Assembly: GCA_963741305.1 (NCBI GenBank)
Contig: CAVUHL010000003.1
Span: 930,001-994,000 of the forward strand
DNA length: 64,000 bases
Origin: DATMER01 sp963741305
Lineage (GTDB): Bacteria; Acidobacteriota; Thermoanaerobaculia; Multivoradales; UBA5704
Reading direction: 5' to 3'
The notes under the pieces were generated by a model. That model saw only the letters and a list, made by a program, of their open reading frames with translations. It had not been told where the DNA came from and ran no database searches. The position numbers were made by a program, and so were the translations under genes. How positions within the stretch are numbered: position 1 is the stretch's first letter; each line of letters begins with the position of its first letter. Below, in pieces: positions 47,622-57,738 of this stretch.

Positions 47622-50213
47622 TTACGGGCGGTCGAGGGTGATGACGGGCGAGGTCCAGGTCTCCCAGTGGGCCGGGTTGTTCTCGTCGCCGAGGGCCTTC
47701 AGGACCTTGACGGTGAGGGTGTACTGGCCATCCGGAACCACCTTGACCTTGTCGTTGCCGTTGTTGTGCTGCCGGGTGCCGTCCCACGCGAAGGAGAAGA
47801 AGGTGGCGGCGCCGGTGTTGCGCGGCATGTACTCGTCCTCGATCGCGTTCGAGAACACCGGGTGGAGCTTCTGGCCGTTGGCCGCGTTGCGGACCTCGAC
47901 CTCCATGCGCTCGACCTGGTGGTCGAAGTGCAGGACCAGGAACGGCAGGTCGTCGCCGACCAGGGTGTAGGTGCCGCCGGTGGGCTGGTTGACGAGGTTG
48001 CCGGCCACCAGCTTGGCGATCCACGGGAAGTTGTTGACGGTCGGGACGAGCACCTGGATGCTCTGGTAGTCGCCCTTGATGCCCGCGAAGGGCACGCTGA
48101 GCTGCTGGCCGCCGCCCTGCGGCGTCAGCACGATGTAACCGCCATAGATGCTGCGGTCAGCCAGGCCGCCGTTCGGCGAGACTGTCACGTCGAAGGTGGC
48201 GATGCCGCCGGCCGCCACGGTGACCGTGGGCGAGCTGAAGGCGACCGAGGCCGGGGCGTTGAAGAAGGCCGGCACGAAGGTGTTCGGGCCGGTGGCCAGC
48301 GAGGAAGCGTGCCCCAGGTTGTAGGTCACGGCGGTGGCGCCGTGGTTGGTCACGGTGAGGGTGCGGGTGGCCGGGCCGGCCTCGCTCTCGCCCAGGGCCA
48401 GCTTGGACGGGGTCACATGCGACGTGCTCTGGACCGCATCGGCGATCTGCACCATGCCGGCGCCCTGACGGTGGACGTTGTCGAGCAAGCCAAGGGCGGG
48501 GTTGCCCCACCAGGCCTTGGGCAGCGCGGTGTTCTGGAGCAGCGTGCGCACTTCCTCGGGAGTCAGGCCCGGACGGGCCTGCAGCAGGAGGGCGACCGTG
48601 CCCGCCACGTGCGGCGAGGCCATCGAGGTGCCGTTGTTGATCAGGTAGCCGCCCTTCTCGAGCGGATAGGTCGAGAAGATCAGGCCGCCGGGCGCGCCGA
48701 TGTCGGGCTTGATGTCGAGCGTCGGGGAGAGGCCGTAGGAGCTGAAGCCCGAGATCGTGTCCGCCAGGCCGACGTTGGGCTCGGACACGAAGGTGGACGT
48801 CCAGGTGAGCGAGACCGGACCGGACGCCAGGCGCCCGTCGATCAGGTCGCCGGAAGCCTTGCTGACCGAGACCGTCGGGATCGTGACCGCAGGCGGCCCC
48901 ACGACCGTGATGGCCTGGATGCCATTGACGTTGTTGTAGATGATGACGCCGGCCGCGCCGGCATTCTGGGCGTTGATGGCCTTGATGTTGAAGCCGCAGG
49001 TGCCGCGGCGGATCAGGACGAACTTGCCGGCCAGGCTGCCAGCCGGCAGCGCGGCGCAGGCGTCCGCGGCCGAGGTGGCCGTGCCCGTGCGGGCCAGCGG
49101 GAAAGTTCCGGAGGTCGGCGCGGCCGGGGCGGCCGTGGCCTGGCGGTAGCCAATGGCCTTGCCGTCGGGAGTGATGGTGAACGCGTTGGTCCGCAGGTGA
49201 GTGTTCTCGAACGATGCGACCGAGATCACCCGCTCGCCGAGCGCCGGAGCGCCGGTGGCCCAGAGGCCGTTGGCGCCGTTGTTGCCGGCCGAAGCCACGA
49301 CCACGATGCCCTTCTTCTCGACCAGGCGGGTGGCCGCCTGAGCCGTCGGGTACTGCGGCCACTGGAAGGACGAGCCGATGCTCATGTTGAGCACGTCGGC
49401 GCCGTCCTTGGCGATGCGCTCCATGGCGGCGATCATGATGTCCGCGCTGGTCGAGCCGGCGCAGCCGAACACCCGGTAGGCGCCGAAGGTCACGCCGGGA
49501 GCGGCGCCCTTGACCGCGCCGTTGGCACCCACGATGCCCGCCACGTGCGTGCCGTGGCCGCCGCAATCGTCCGGGTTGGGATCGGGGGTCGTGACCGGGT
49601 TGTAGCCCGGAGAGGTGGAGTCGTTGTTGTAGGCGTCGCCGACGAAGTCATAGCCGACCTCGACCCGGCAGCCCGGGCCGAAGCAGCCGCCCAGGTCCGG
49701 ATGGTCGACGTCGATGCCGGTGTCCATGACCGCCACGCGCACGCCCGCGCCGGTCAGGCCCAGGCTGTTCTGTGCGATGTCGGCCTGGGTCTGGGTGATC
49801 GCCGTGGCCAGGTTCGGGTTGTCGCCGGGCTGGGGCTCCGGCATGGCGACCGTCTCGACGGGATAGACCGCCTGCACCGAAGGAAGCCGCTTCAGGCGGG
49901 GCACGTCGCTGGTGCGGACCGCGATGGACAGTCCATTGAAGAGGTCGTCGTAGACGAAGCGCTCGTTGAAGACGACACCCATGCTGGCAGCCTCTTGCCG
50001 GAACTTGTTGCGCTTGCCGGAAAGGTCCGCCGTCGTGCCGCCATCTGCCTTGGGGCTGCCCTTGAGCTCGACGAACCAGAGCGTGGCGGACTCGTCAACG
50101 GGACCATCGGGCGCGGTAGGCGCCGGGGTGAGCGGGAACACCTGCTCGACCTGGGCTTGGGCCATTGCGCCGAAAATTGCGAGCAGGGCAGACATAGCAA
50201 GGACTCGTTTCAT
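47622..50213 (-). CDS. Secreted S8 (subtilisin-family) serine peptidase with PA domain
   Basis: An 863-residue exported protease. A signal peptide (MKRVLAMSALLAIFGAMAQA) precedes an inhibitor-type propeptide (FVYDDLFNGLSIAVRT, VQAVYPVETV). The catalytic triad lies in VAVMDTGIDVDHPD (Asp), CGGHGTHVAGIVG (His) and NGTSMASPHVAGT (Ser). A PA domain (FVLIRRGTCGFNIKAINAQN) is inserted between His and Ser, and Fn3-like C-terminal domains follow. The ATG at 50213 was chosen because GAGGAGAGAG lies directly before it and a signal peptide results. Together with the S9 and M28 enzymes it points to extracellular protein use. Confidence 0.94.
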   Translation of the reverse strand: MKRVLAMSALLAIFGAMAQAQVEQVFPLTPAPTAPDGPVDESATLWFVELKGSPKADGGTTADLSGKRNKFRQEAASMGVVFNERFVYDDLFNGLSIAVRTSDVPRLKRLPSVQAVYPVETVAMPEPQPGDNPNLATAITQTQADIAQNSLGLTGAGVRVAVMDTGIDVDHPDLGGCFGPGCRVEVGYDFVGDAYNNDSTSPGYNPVTTPDPNPDDCGGHGTHVAGIVGANGAVKGAAPGVTFGAYRVFGCAGSTSADIMIAAMERIAKDGADVLNMSIGSSFQWPQYPTAQAATRLVEKKGIVVVASAGNNGANGLWATGAPALGERVISVASFENTHLRTNAFTITPDGKAIGYRQATAAPAAPTSGTFPLARTGTATSAADACAALPAGSLAGKFVLIRRGTCGFNIKAINAQNAGAAGVIIYNNVNGIQAITVVGPPAVTIPTVSVSKASGDLIDGRLASGPVSLTWTSTFVSEPNVGLADTISGFSSYGLSPTLDIKPDIGAPGGLIFSTYPLEKGGYLINNGTSMASPHVAGTVALLLQARPGLTPEEVRTLLQNTALPKAWWGNPALGLLDNVHRQGAGMVQIADAVQSTSHVTPSKLALGESEAGPATRTLTVTNHGATAVTYNLGHASSLATGPNTFVPAFFNAPASVAFSSPTVTVAAGGIATFDVTVSPNGGLADRSIYGGYIVLTPQGGGQQLSVPFAGIKGDYQSIQVLVPTVNNFPWIAKLVAGNLVNQPTGGTYTLVGDDLPFLVLHFDHQVERMEVEVRNAANGQKLHPVFSNAIEDEYMPRNTGAATFFSFAWDGTRQHNNGNDKVKVVPDGQYTLTVKVLKALGDENNPAHWETWTSPVITLDRP

Positions 50214-50591
50214 CTCTCTCTCCTCGGATCTCATAGATCCATCTCTTAGAGTTGACGGTACAGACACACAGACCTTGCCGCTTACAAAAGATGGACAACA
50301 AAGGACTTCAGTCACAGTGCCGCCGCGGGCTGGCGGCGGGGCAGGCTTCCAGACAGCAACCTTGAATCGCCAGTCGTTCGCACCAGAGCTTCGGGCTGAG
50401 TCGATCCGAACGCCGCGCTGCCACCACACCCGCATTCGAAATTGGAACGACGTTCATAACAAATGGAGGAGGCCGCTATTCCTGATCGTGGAAGTTTCGG
50501 GAATGCCCATCCCTGGCAGCCGCGTTGCAGAGTGTGGGAGGGGTGGGGTAGATGATCCTAACCCACTCCGTTTCAAACAACTTACCGAGCT

Positions 50592-50607
50592 TGTGACGAC
50601 TGTCACG
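50592..50607 (+). promoter_or_regulatory. CRP/FNR-type palindrome upstream of nuoB
   Basis: TGTGA-CGACTG-TCACG fits the TGTGA-N6-TCACA consensus of CRP/FNR-family regulators at nine of ten positions. It overlaps TTGTGA (50591-50596), a possible -35, with GATAGA (50615-50620) 18 bases on. The position would suit a repressor. Elsewhere in 50214-50647 I see only a short GC hairpin near 50320 and no gene. Confidence 0.4.
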
Positions 50608-50647
50608 AATCGATGATAGACTGAGTCTCCGCGAGGGACGAATACCA

Positions 50648-51187
50648 ATGAACATGATCGGAGAAAGCTGGGTCACCACGAAGTTCGAGAACCTGGAAGA
50701 CTGGGCGACTCGCAACTCGTTCTGGCCCTTCCCCTTCGGGACCGCCTGCTGCGCCATCGAGTTCATGGGCACGGTGTCGAGCCACTACGACCTGGCCCGT
50801 TTCGGCTCGGAAGTGGTGCGTTTCTCGCCCCGGCAAAGCGACGTCCTCCTGGTGGCGGGCACCATCAACGACAAGATGGCGCCGGTCCTCAAGAAGATCT
50901 ACGACCAGATGGCCGATCCCAAGTGGGTCATCTCGATGGGCGCCTGCGCCTGCTCGGGCGGCTTCTACCGCGCCTATCACGTGATGCAGGGGATCGACGA
51001 GATCATCCCGGTCGACATCTACGTCCCGGGCTGTCCGCCGACGCCGGAGGGGCTGATCTACGGCATCCTCCAGCTCAAGGAGAAGGTATCCCGCGACCGC
51101 AAGCGCCACCATGTGCGCGCGCAGCAGTCCGAGCCTGAAAAGGAGAGCTTCGAGAGTGCAGACGCTCCCGCCGCCGCCAACCGCTAG
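50648..51187 (+). CDS. nuoB: NADH-quinone oxidoreductase subunit B
   Basis: A 179-residue NuoB. The N2 cluster ligands are visible in FGTACCAIEFM (tandem cysteines), MGACACSGG and DIYVPGCPPTPEGLIYG. NuoB carries the terminal Fe-S cluster N2 that reduces quinone. GAGGGA precedes the ATG. It is the first gene of a nuoB-nuoCD-nuoI cluster. The remaining subunits (A, H, J-N and any E-F-G) must be encoded elsewhere. The C-terminus is extended by a charged tail. Confidence 0.95.
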   Translation: MNMIGESWVTTKFENLEDWATRNSFWPFPFGTACCAIEFMGTVSSHYDLARFGSEVVRFSPRQSDVLLVAGTINDKMAPVLKKIYDQMADPKWVISMGACACSGGFYRAYHVMQGIDEIIPVDIYVPGCPPTPEGLIYGILQLKEKVSRDRKRHHVRAQQSEPEKESFESADAPAAANR

Positions 51188-52877
51188 CCCTGCCGATACT
51201 TCTGCTCCCGAGCTGGAAGCCATCCGGGGGAAGTTCCCGGGCGTCGAGTCCCAGGAGGGCATGGACCAGCCGACCTGGATCGTGCGCCGCGAAGACCTCG
51301 TCGAAGTCTGCCGCGAGCTCAAGCAGAACCCGGCCACGCAGTTCGACATGCTTTTGGACCTCTGCGGCGTCGATTTCCCCGACCGGGAAGAGCGCTTCGA
51401 GGCGGTCTACCACCTCTATTCGGTCCAGCGCGGCGCCCGCATCCGTCTGAAGGTCCCGATGAAGGAGGACGACATCGTCCTCCCCTCGCTGCTGCCGGTC
51501 TGGCGCGGCGCCGACTGGCCCGAGCGCGAGGCCTACGACATGTTCGGGTTCAAGTTCGACGGGCACCCGAACCTGCGGCGCATCCTCTGCCACGAGGGGT
51601 TCCAGGGGCACCCCCTGCGCAAGGACTACGACCCGGCGCGGCGCTGGATCCTCACCGAGGACAAGATCTACAAGCCTCACTTCGACCTGCCCGAGGGGGA
51701 TGACGACCTCTTCGAGCGCATGACGGTCAACATCGGCCCGTCCCATCCGGCCATGCACGGCACCTTCCGCCTGATGGCAGTGATGGATGGCGAGACCATC
51801 GTCGCTTCCGATGTCGAGATCGGCTACCTGCACCGCTGCTTCGAGAAGATGTCGGAGACCCACAGCTGGCAGCAGGTGATCCCCTACACCGACCGGCTGA
51901 ACTACTGCTCCTCGTTCATCAACAACGTCGGCTACTGCCGGACCGTCGAGCAGATGCTCGGGGTGGAAGTGCCGCCCAAGGCGGTCTGGGCGCGGACGAT
52001 CCTGTCCGAGTTCTCCCGCATCATGGACCACTGCGTCTGCAACGGCACGACGCTGGTGGACGCCGGCGCCCTGACCAACTTCTGGTACATGTTCCAGCCG
52101 CGCGAGGAGATCTACGGCCTCCTGGAATCGGTCTGCGGCGCGCGCCTGACCGTCTCGGCCTGCCGCATCGGCGGCCTGATCCACGACCTGCCGCCCGACT
52201 TCATGGAGCGCTCGCGCACCCTGCTGGATATCATCCCGGCCTTCGTCGAGGACGTGGAGAAGCTGGTCGACAGGAACCGCATCTGGCTCGATCGATCCGT
52301 GGGCGTCGCCGCCATCACCGGCGCCGAAGCGGTCGATTGGGGCTGGACCGGACCCTGCCTGCGCGCCAGCGGCGTGCCCTATGACGTGCGCCGCGCCCAT
52401 CCCTACGACCTCTATGACACGCTGGACTGGGACGTGCCGGTCCTCTTCGGTGGCGACGTCTACGACCGCTACCGCATCCGCATGATGGAGATCCGCGAGT
52501 CGCTCAAGATCATCCGCCAGCTCCTGGACCGCGGCATGCCCGAGGGCCCGCACATCGTGAACGATCCGCACGTGGCCCTGCCGCCCAAGGATGCCGCCTA
52601 CAACCAGATGGAAGCCATGATCTATCACTTCAAGCTGATCATGGACGGCATCCAGGTGCCGGCGGGCGAGCTGTACTCGATGGTCGAGGGCGCGAACGGC
52701 GAGCTGGGCTTCTACGCCATCAGCGACGGCACGGGCAAGCCTTACCGGTTGCACGCCCGCGGGCCGTGCTTCCAGCTCTTCCAGACCTTCCCGCGCCTGA
52801 TCAACGGCGGGTCCCTGTCCGACTCCATCGTGTCGCTCGGCGGCCTGAACATCATTGCAGGAGAGCTTGAACGATGA
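51156..52877 (+). CDS. nuoCD: Fused NADH-quinone oxidoreductase subunits C and D
   Basis: A 573-residue fusion. The NuoC part is within about residues 1-170 (LLDLCGVDFPDREERFEAVY, WPEREAYDMFGFKFDGHPNL, LRKDYDP). The NuoD part follows (NIGPSHPAMHGTFRL, EIGYLHRCFEKM, RLNYCSSFINNVGY, IMDHCVCNGT) and ends with the VSLGGLNIIAGELER helix. The GTG at 51156 follows AAAAGGAGAGC, which overlaps the end of nuoB; an ATG at 51111 is an alternative. The fusion is known from several phyla. It is translationally coupled to nuoI by a four-base overlap. Confidence 0.94.
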   Translation: MQTLPPPPTASPADTSAPELEAIRGKFPGVESQEGMDQPTWIVRREDLVEVCRELKQNPATQFDMLLDLCGVDFPDREERFEAVYHLYSVQRGARIRLKVPMKEDDIVLPSLLPVWRGADWPEREAYDMFGFKFDGHPNLRRILCHEGFQGHPLRKDYDPARRWILTEDKIYKPHFDLPEGDDDLFERMTVNIGPSHPAMHGTFRLMAVMDGETIVASDVEIGYLHRCFEKMSETHSWQQVIPYTDRLNYCSSFINNVGYCRTVEQMLGVEVPPKAVWARTILSEFSRIMDHCVCNGTTLVDAGALTNFWYMFQPREEIYGLLESVCGARLTVSACRIGGLIHDLPPDFMERSRTLLDIIPAFVEDVEKLVDRNRIWLDRSVGVAAITGAEAVDWGWTGPCLRASGVPYDVRRAHPYDLYDTLDWDVPVLFGGDVYDRYRIRMMEIRESLKIIRQLLDRGMPEGPHIVNDPHVALPPKDAAYNQMEAMIYHFKLIMDGIQVPAGELYSMVEGANGELGFYAISDGTGKPYRLHARGPCFQLFQTFPRLINGGSLSDSIVSLGGLNIIAGELER

Positions 52878-53533
52878 CTCCGAGCCCCATCCAGAGGCCC
52901 ATGCTGCGCGAGCCCTATCCAACCGAGCTCAAGCCCTATAAGCCCGGCCTGGCGGAGCGCCTCTACCTGCCGCTGATCGGCGGCCTGATGGTCACGCTCC
53001 GGCACTTCGTCCGCAACCTTCTGGGGCGCGGGAAGAGCTACACCATCGAGTACCCCGAGAAGCGCCGCGATTACAGCCACAGGTTCCGCGGCCATCACAT
53101 CCTGACCAGCCGTCCGGACGGCTCGCTGCGCTGTGTCGCCTGCTTCCTCTGCGCCCAGAACTGCCCGGCCGAGTGCATCCACATCGAGGCCGCGGAGCAT
53201 CCGGACGTGAACATCGAGAAGTACCCGGTCGTCTACGAGATCGACATGCTGCGCTGCATCTTCTGCGGCTACTGCGTGGATGCCTGCCCGGAAGAAGCCA
53301 TCATCATGAGCAACAACTACGACATGGCCTACTTCACGCGCGAGCAGTCGATCGTCGGCAAGAACGACCTGATGAAGCCCTTCACCTTCGACGAGAGCCA
53401 GTTGGGCTACCGCCCCCGGTTCCCGGAGGAGGATGCCAAGCGCTCCAAGATGAGGCGCGAGGCCTTCGACATCGTGGCCGCGGCCAAGCGTGCCCAGGAC
53501 CTCGAAGAGACCGCGGCGCGCGGCCGGGCGTAG
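52874..53533 (+). CDS. nuoI: NADH-quinone oxidoreductase subunit I
   Basis: A 219-residue ferredoxin-type subunit with two [4Fe-4S] motifs, CVACFLCAQNCPAECIHIE and CIFCGYCVDACPEEAI. They carry clusters N6a and N6b between the peripheral arm and NuoB. The family helix GGLMVTLRHFVRNLLGRG precedes the clusters. The C-terminus is an Arg/Ala-rich tail. It overlaps nuoCD by four bases. About 215 bases later the korA gene begins on the same strand, which may link ferredoxin reduction and complex I function. Confidence 0.95.
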   Translation: MTPSPIQRPMLREPYPTELKPYKPGLAERLYLPLIGGLMVTLRHFVRNLLGRGKSYTIEYPEKRRDYSHRFRGHHILTSRPDGSLRCVACFLCAQNCPAECIHIEAAEHPDVNIEKYPVVYEIDMLRCIFCGYCVDACPEEAIIMSNNYDMAYFTREQSIVGKNDLMKPFTFDESQLGYRPRFPEEDAKRSKMRREAFDIVAAAKRAQDLEETAARGRA

Positions 53534-53748
53534 AACCAGGAAAGAGTGGCGGGTGGGGGAGAGCTTCCGCGTATCTGGTATCGACAGCGTAACTCTCCAA
53601 ATCTCCCACCAACCCCCCGGGGCGGCTCCCTCCGCCCCGGTCCCGCCATCGACTCTGGTAAGATCCCGGCGTATCCCGGCAATGTCGGCCGGTTGTTTCC
53701 TGTTCCCCCTAAGGGGGACCGATTCCCCTTTCCCCGGAAGAGAGGACC

Positions 53749-55609
53749 ATGAGCACGACGGTCGCAGAAAAAGAGTCACGTGACGTCGCCCACGAAAAGC
53801 TCGACGAGGTGGTCATCCGCTTCGCCGGCGACTCGGGCGACGGCATGCAGATGACGGGTACCCAGTTCACGAACACCTCGGCGATGATCGGCAACGATCT
53901 TTCGACCCTGCCCGACTTTCCGGCCGAGATCCGCGCGCCCGCCGGCACCCTGCCCGGCGTCTCCGCATTCCAGGTCCGCATCGCCGATTACGACATCCAC
54001 ACCCCGGGCGACGCTCCCGACGTGCTAGTGGCCATGAACCCGGCGGCGCTCAGGAAGGAAATCAAAGACCTCAAGCCCAATGGGGTCGTCATCGTCAACA
54101 CCGACGAGTTCAACGAGCGCAACTTCGCCCGCGCCGGATATACCGTCAACCCCTTGGAGGACGGCAGCCTCGGCGGCTTCCGGGTCTTCCAGGTCCCGCT
54201 GACCACCATCAACCGGCGCACCCTGGAGGGGAGCGGCCTCGACAACAAGTCGATGGACCGCTGCAAGAACATGTTCGCCCTCGGCATGTGCTACTGGCTG
54301 TTCAGCCGGCCGCTGGACAACACCATCGCCTGGCTCAACCAGCAGTTCGCCAAGAAGCCGCTGATCGCCGACGCCAACGTCAAGGTGCTCAAGGCGGGTT
54401 GGAACTACTGCGACATCACCGAGGTGTTCCACACGCGCTACGAGGTGCCGGCCGCGGCCCTGGAGCCCGGCCTCTACCGCAACATCACCGGCAACACGGC
54501 CCTTGCCATTGGCCTGATCGCCGCCAGCCGGCAGAGCGGCCTGCCGCTCTATCTGGGCGCCTACCCGATCACCCCGGCCTCGGACGTGCTCCACGAGCTG
54601 GCGCACTTCAAGAACTACGGCGTCGTCACCTTCCAGGCCGAGGACGAGATCGCGGCAGTCTGCGCGGCGATCGGCGCCTCCTTCGGCGGCGCCCTGGGCG
54701 TGACCGCCTCCTCGGGCCCCGGCATTGCCCTCAAGGCCGAGGCCATGAACCTGGCGGTGATGACCGAGCTGCCGCTGATCGTCTGCAACATCCAGCGCGG
54801 CGGCCCCTCGACCGGCCTGCCCACCAAGACCGAGCAGGCGGACCTCCTCCAGGTCATGTTCGGCCGCAACGGCGAGTCGCCCCTGCCGATCATCGCAGCC
54901 TCCTCGCCGAAGGACTGCTTCGACGTGGCCATCGAGGCGGTGCGGATCGCCACCAAGTACATGACGCCGGTGGTGATCCTCTCCGATGGCTACATTGCCA
55001 CGGGCTCCGAGCCCTGGAGGCTGCCGCAGGTGGACAACCTCCCCGAGCTGCCGATCGAGTTCCGCACGGACCCCGAGGGGTTCAAGGCCTACCAGCGCAA
55101 CCCCGAGACGCTCGCCCGTCCCTGGGCCGTACCCGGCACGCCGGGCCTGGAGCACCGGATCGGTGGCATCGAGAAGGAAGAAGTCACCGGCAACGTCTCC
55201 TACGATCCGATGAACCACGAGAGGATGGTCCACATGCGGGCCGACAAGGTGGCCCGGATCGCCAGCGACATTCCGCCGATCCAGGTTCATGGCGACGAGG
55301 CCGGCGAGCTGCTGGTCCTCGGCTGGGGCTCGACCTCCGGCGCCATCACCGGCGCGGTCCAGAGCGCGCGCAAGCTGGGCCTGCGGGCCAGCCGCGCCCA
55401 CCTGCGCCACCTGAACCCGTTCCCGGCCAACCTCGGCGAGCTGCTGTCGCGCTTCGACAAGGTGCTCGTGCCGGAGATGAACCTCGGCCAGCTCTCGCTG
55501 CTCCTCCGGGCGCGCTACCTCAAGGACGTCATCTCCTACTCCAAGGTCCAGGGGAAGCCGTTCACCCGGCAAGAAATCTTCGAAAAGATCCACGAGATCC
55601 TGGAGTCGA

Positions 55610-55626
<17 letters not shown>
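53749..55626 (+). CDS. korA: 2-Oxoacid:ferredoxin oxidoreductase, gamma-alpha fused subunit
   Basis: A 625-residue protein. Residues about 15-200 form the gamma domain (VVIRFAGDSGDGMQMTG, ALRKEIKDLKPNGVVIVN). The alpha domain follows, with YLGAYPITPASDVLHELA, FQAEDEIAAVCAAIGASFGG and TASSGPGIALKAEAMNLAV. The fused layout is that of KorA, which oxidises 2-oxoglutarate to succinyl-CoA with ferredoxin, although pyruvate and other oxoacids cannot be excluded. It overlaps korB by 17 bases. The enzyme would supply reduced ferredoxin; a complex I lacking the NADH module could use it. Confidence 0.92.
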
Positions 55627-56665
<1,039 letters not shown>

Positions 56666-56688
56666 GGGAAAACCTTTCCAGAAGGACG

Positions 56689-56722
56689 AAGCGGCCGGCG
56701 GAATCGCCGGCCGCTTTGTTTT
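56689..56722 (+). terminator. Intrinsic terminator after korAB
   Basis: AAGCGGCCGGCG (56689-56700) and CGCCGGCCGCTT (56705-56716) form a perfect 12-bp stem with loop GAAT, followed by TGTTTT. It closes the korAB transcript and separates it from the DUF559 cassette. Confidence 0.85.
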
Positions 56723-56735
56723 GGTGGCTCGAGCG

Positions 56736-57322
56736 GCCCTCACCCCCGGCCCCTCTCCCAGCCGCACACCCGGACCCCCGGGAGAGGGGAGAGCGCGAGA
56801 TCCGACGGTCAACCCCAACCGTGGCTTGTGCGAGAGAGCCGGAGAACGATAGCGTTGGGGTCTATGCGACCAAGTCCCCTGACCCGAGCACGCTCCCAGG
56901 AGCTGAGGCAAGAGGAGACTCCCGCTGAACGAGCGATGTGGGGGCTCTTGCGCGACCATAGGCTTGAGGGTCTGAAGTTCCGCCGCCAATATCCCATCGG
57001 TATCTTCATCGTGGACTTCTGCTGTCGAGCGAGAAGGCTGGTCGTCGAGCTGGACGGGGAGGTCCACGACACTGACTCGCAGCAGGCCTGGGACGAAAAC
57101 CGGGACATCTATCTCCGGCAGCGAGGCTTCAAGGTTCTGCGCTTTCGCAACGAAGCCGTGTTCGACGATCCTGGCTCGATCCTCCAGCGGATCCACGAAA
57201 CCATCCGTTAAGCTGCTTCTCCGGACCGGCCACATGGAGATGACGCTGGATCTCGCGCTCTCCCCTCTCCCCTCTCCCGGGGGTCCGGGTGTGCGGCCGG
57301 GAGAGGGGCCGGGGGTGAGGGC
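56736..57322. mobile_element. Candidate DUF559 cassette with long terminal inverted repeats
   Basis: The left arm (56736-56800) and right arm (57251-57322) are complementary over about 65 bases with one mismatch and a 7-base length difference. Both begin GCCCTCACCCCCGGCCCCTC on their outer side. They enclose a single gene, a DUF559 endonuclease-like ORF, in 587 bases. No transposase is present and target-site duplications were not found. Related palindromes without the gene stand at 3758-3902 and 26141-26169. Confidence 0.6.
56864..57211 (+). CDS. DUF559 (Vsr-like) endonuclease-domain protein
   Basis: A 115-residue protein of the DUF559 family, with a restriction-endonuclease-like core related to very-short-patch repair nuclease. 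Visible are RQEETPAERAMWGLLRDHRL, FRRQYPIGIFIVDFCCRARR and LVVELDGEVHD. The D-(E)xD-type catalytic set is probably Asp in IVDFCC and Glu-Asp in VELDGE. It ends with QRGFKVLRFRNEAVFDDP. ATG at 56864 was chosen over an upstream GTG because it gives the usual N-terminus. The gene is isolated between the inverted repeats. Nuclease activity is predicted from family, not shown. Confidence 0.85.
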   Translation: MRPSPLTRARSQELRQEETPAERAMWGLLRDHRLEGLKFRRQYPIGIFIVDFCCRARRLVVELDGEVHDTDSQQAWDENRDIYLRQRGFKVLRFRNEAVFDDPGSILQRIHETIR

Positions 57323-57338
57323 CTGATACCATCTGCGC

Positions 57339-57731
57339 ATGGCCGACCTCCTCATCCTCGCCCACGGCGGCACCTGGGACATGCGGTTCCAGACCTCGTC
57401 GCTCGCGGCCAGCGCGGCGGCGGGTGGGGACCGGGTCGACCTGGCGCTGTTCTTCGGTGCCCTGGAGGCTTGGTCGGGCGGACGGTGGGATGAGCTCGAC
57501 CCGCAGCCGCCGCTCTCGGCCGAGCGGCTGGAGGCGCTCGACATGCCGCCGCTTTCCCACATGCTGGCCCCCGGGCGCGAAGATGGCCTCATCCGGGTCT
57601 ATGCCTGCAGCGCCACCGCCCACCTGCTCGGGCTCGATCTCGCCAAGGTCCAGGCCTCGGTGGACGCCCTGCTGGGATGGCAGAGCTTCTCGCGGATGAT
57701 CCGCGAGACCACACGAGTCGTGACACTGTGA
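57339..57731 (+). CDS. DsrE/F-like family protein
   Basis: A 130-residue protein with the DsrE fold pattern: DLLILAHGGTWDMRFQTSSLAAS, VDLALFFGALEAW, and IRVYACSATAHLLGLDL. The cysteine in YACSAT is at the position of the conserved DsrE-family thiol. Many such proteins carry sulfur or are annotated as peroxiredoxin-like; the true role is unknown. It starts 17 bases after the DUF559 cassette and is eight bases from proC, so the two are probably co-transcribed. Confidence 0.75.
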   Translation: MADLLILAHGGTWDMRFQTSSLAASAAAGGDRVDLALFFGALEAWSGGRWDELDPQPPLSAERLEALDMPPLSHMLAPGREDGLIRVYACSATAHLLGLDLAKVQASVDALLGWQSFSRMIRETTRVVTL

Positions 57732-57738
57732 GGACCCT

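Noticed and set aside
47517..50249. Plus-strand 910-aa ORF opposite the S8 peptidase
   Set aside because: It is a GC-rich shadow of the subtilisin gene with Arg/Gly/Ala-rich sequence and no domain; the minus strand has the full catalytic triad.
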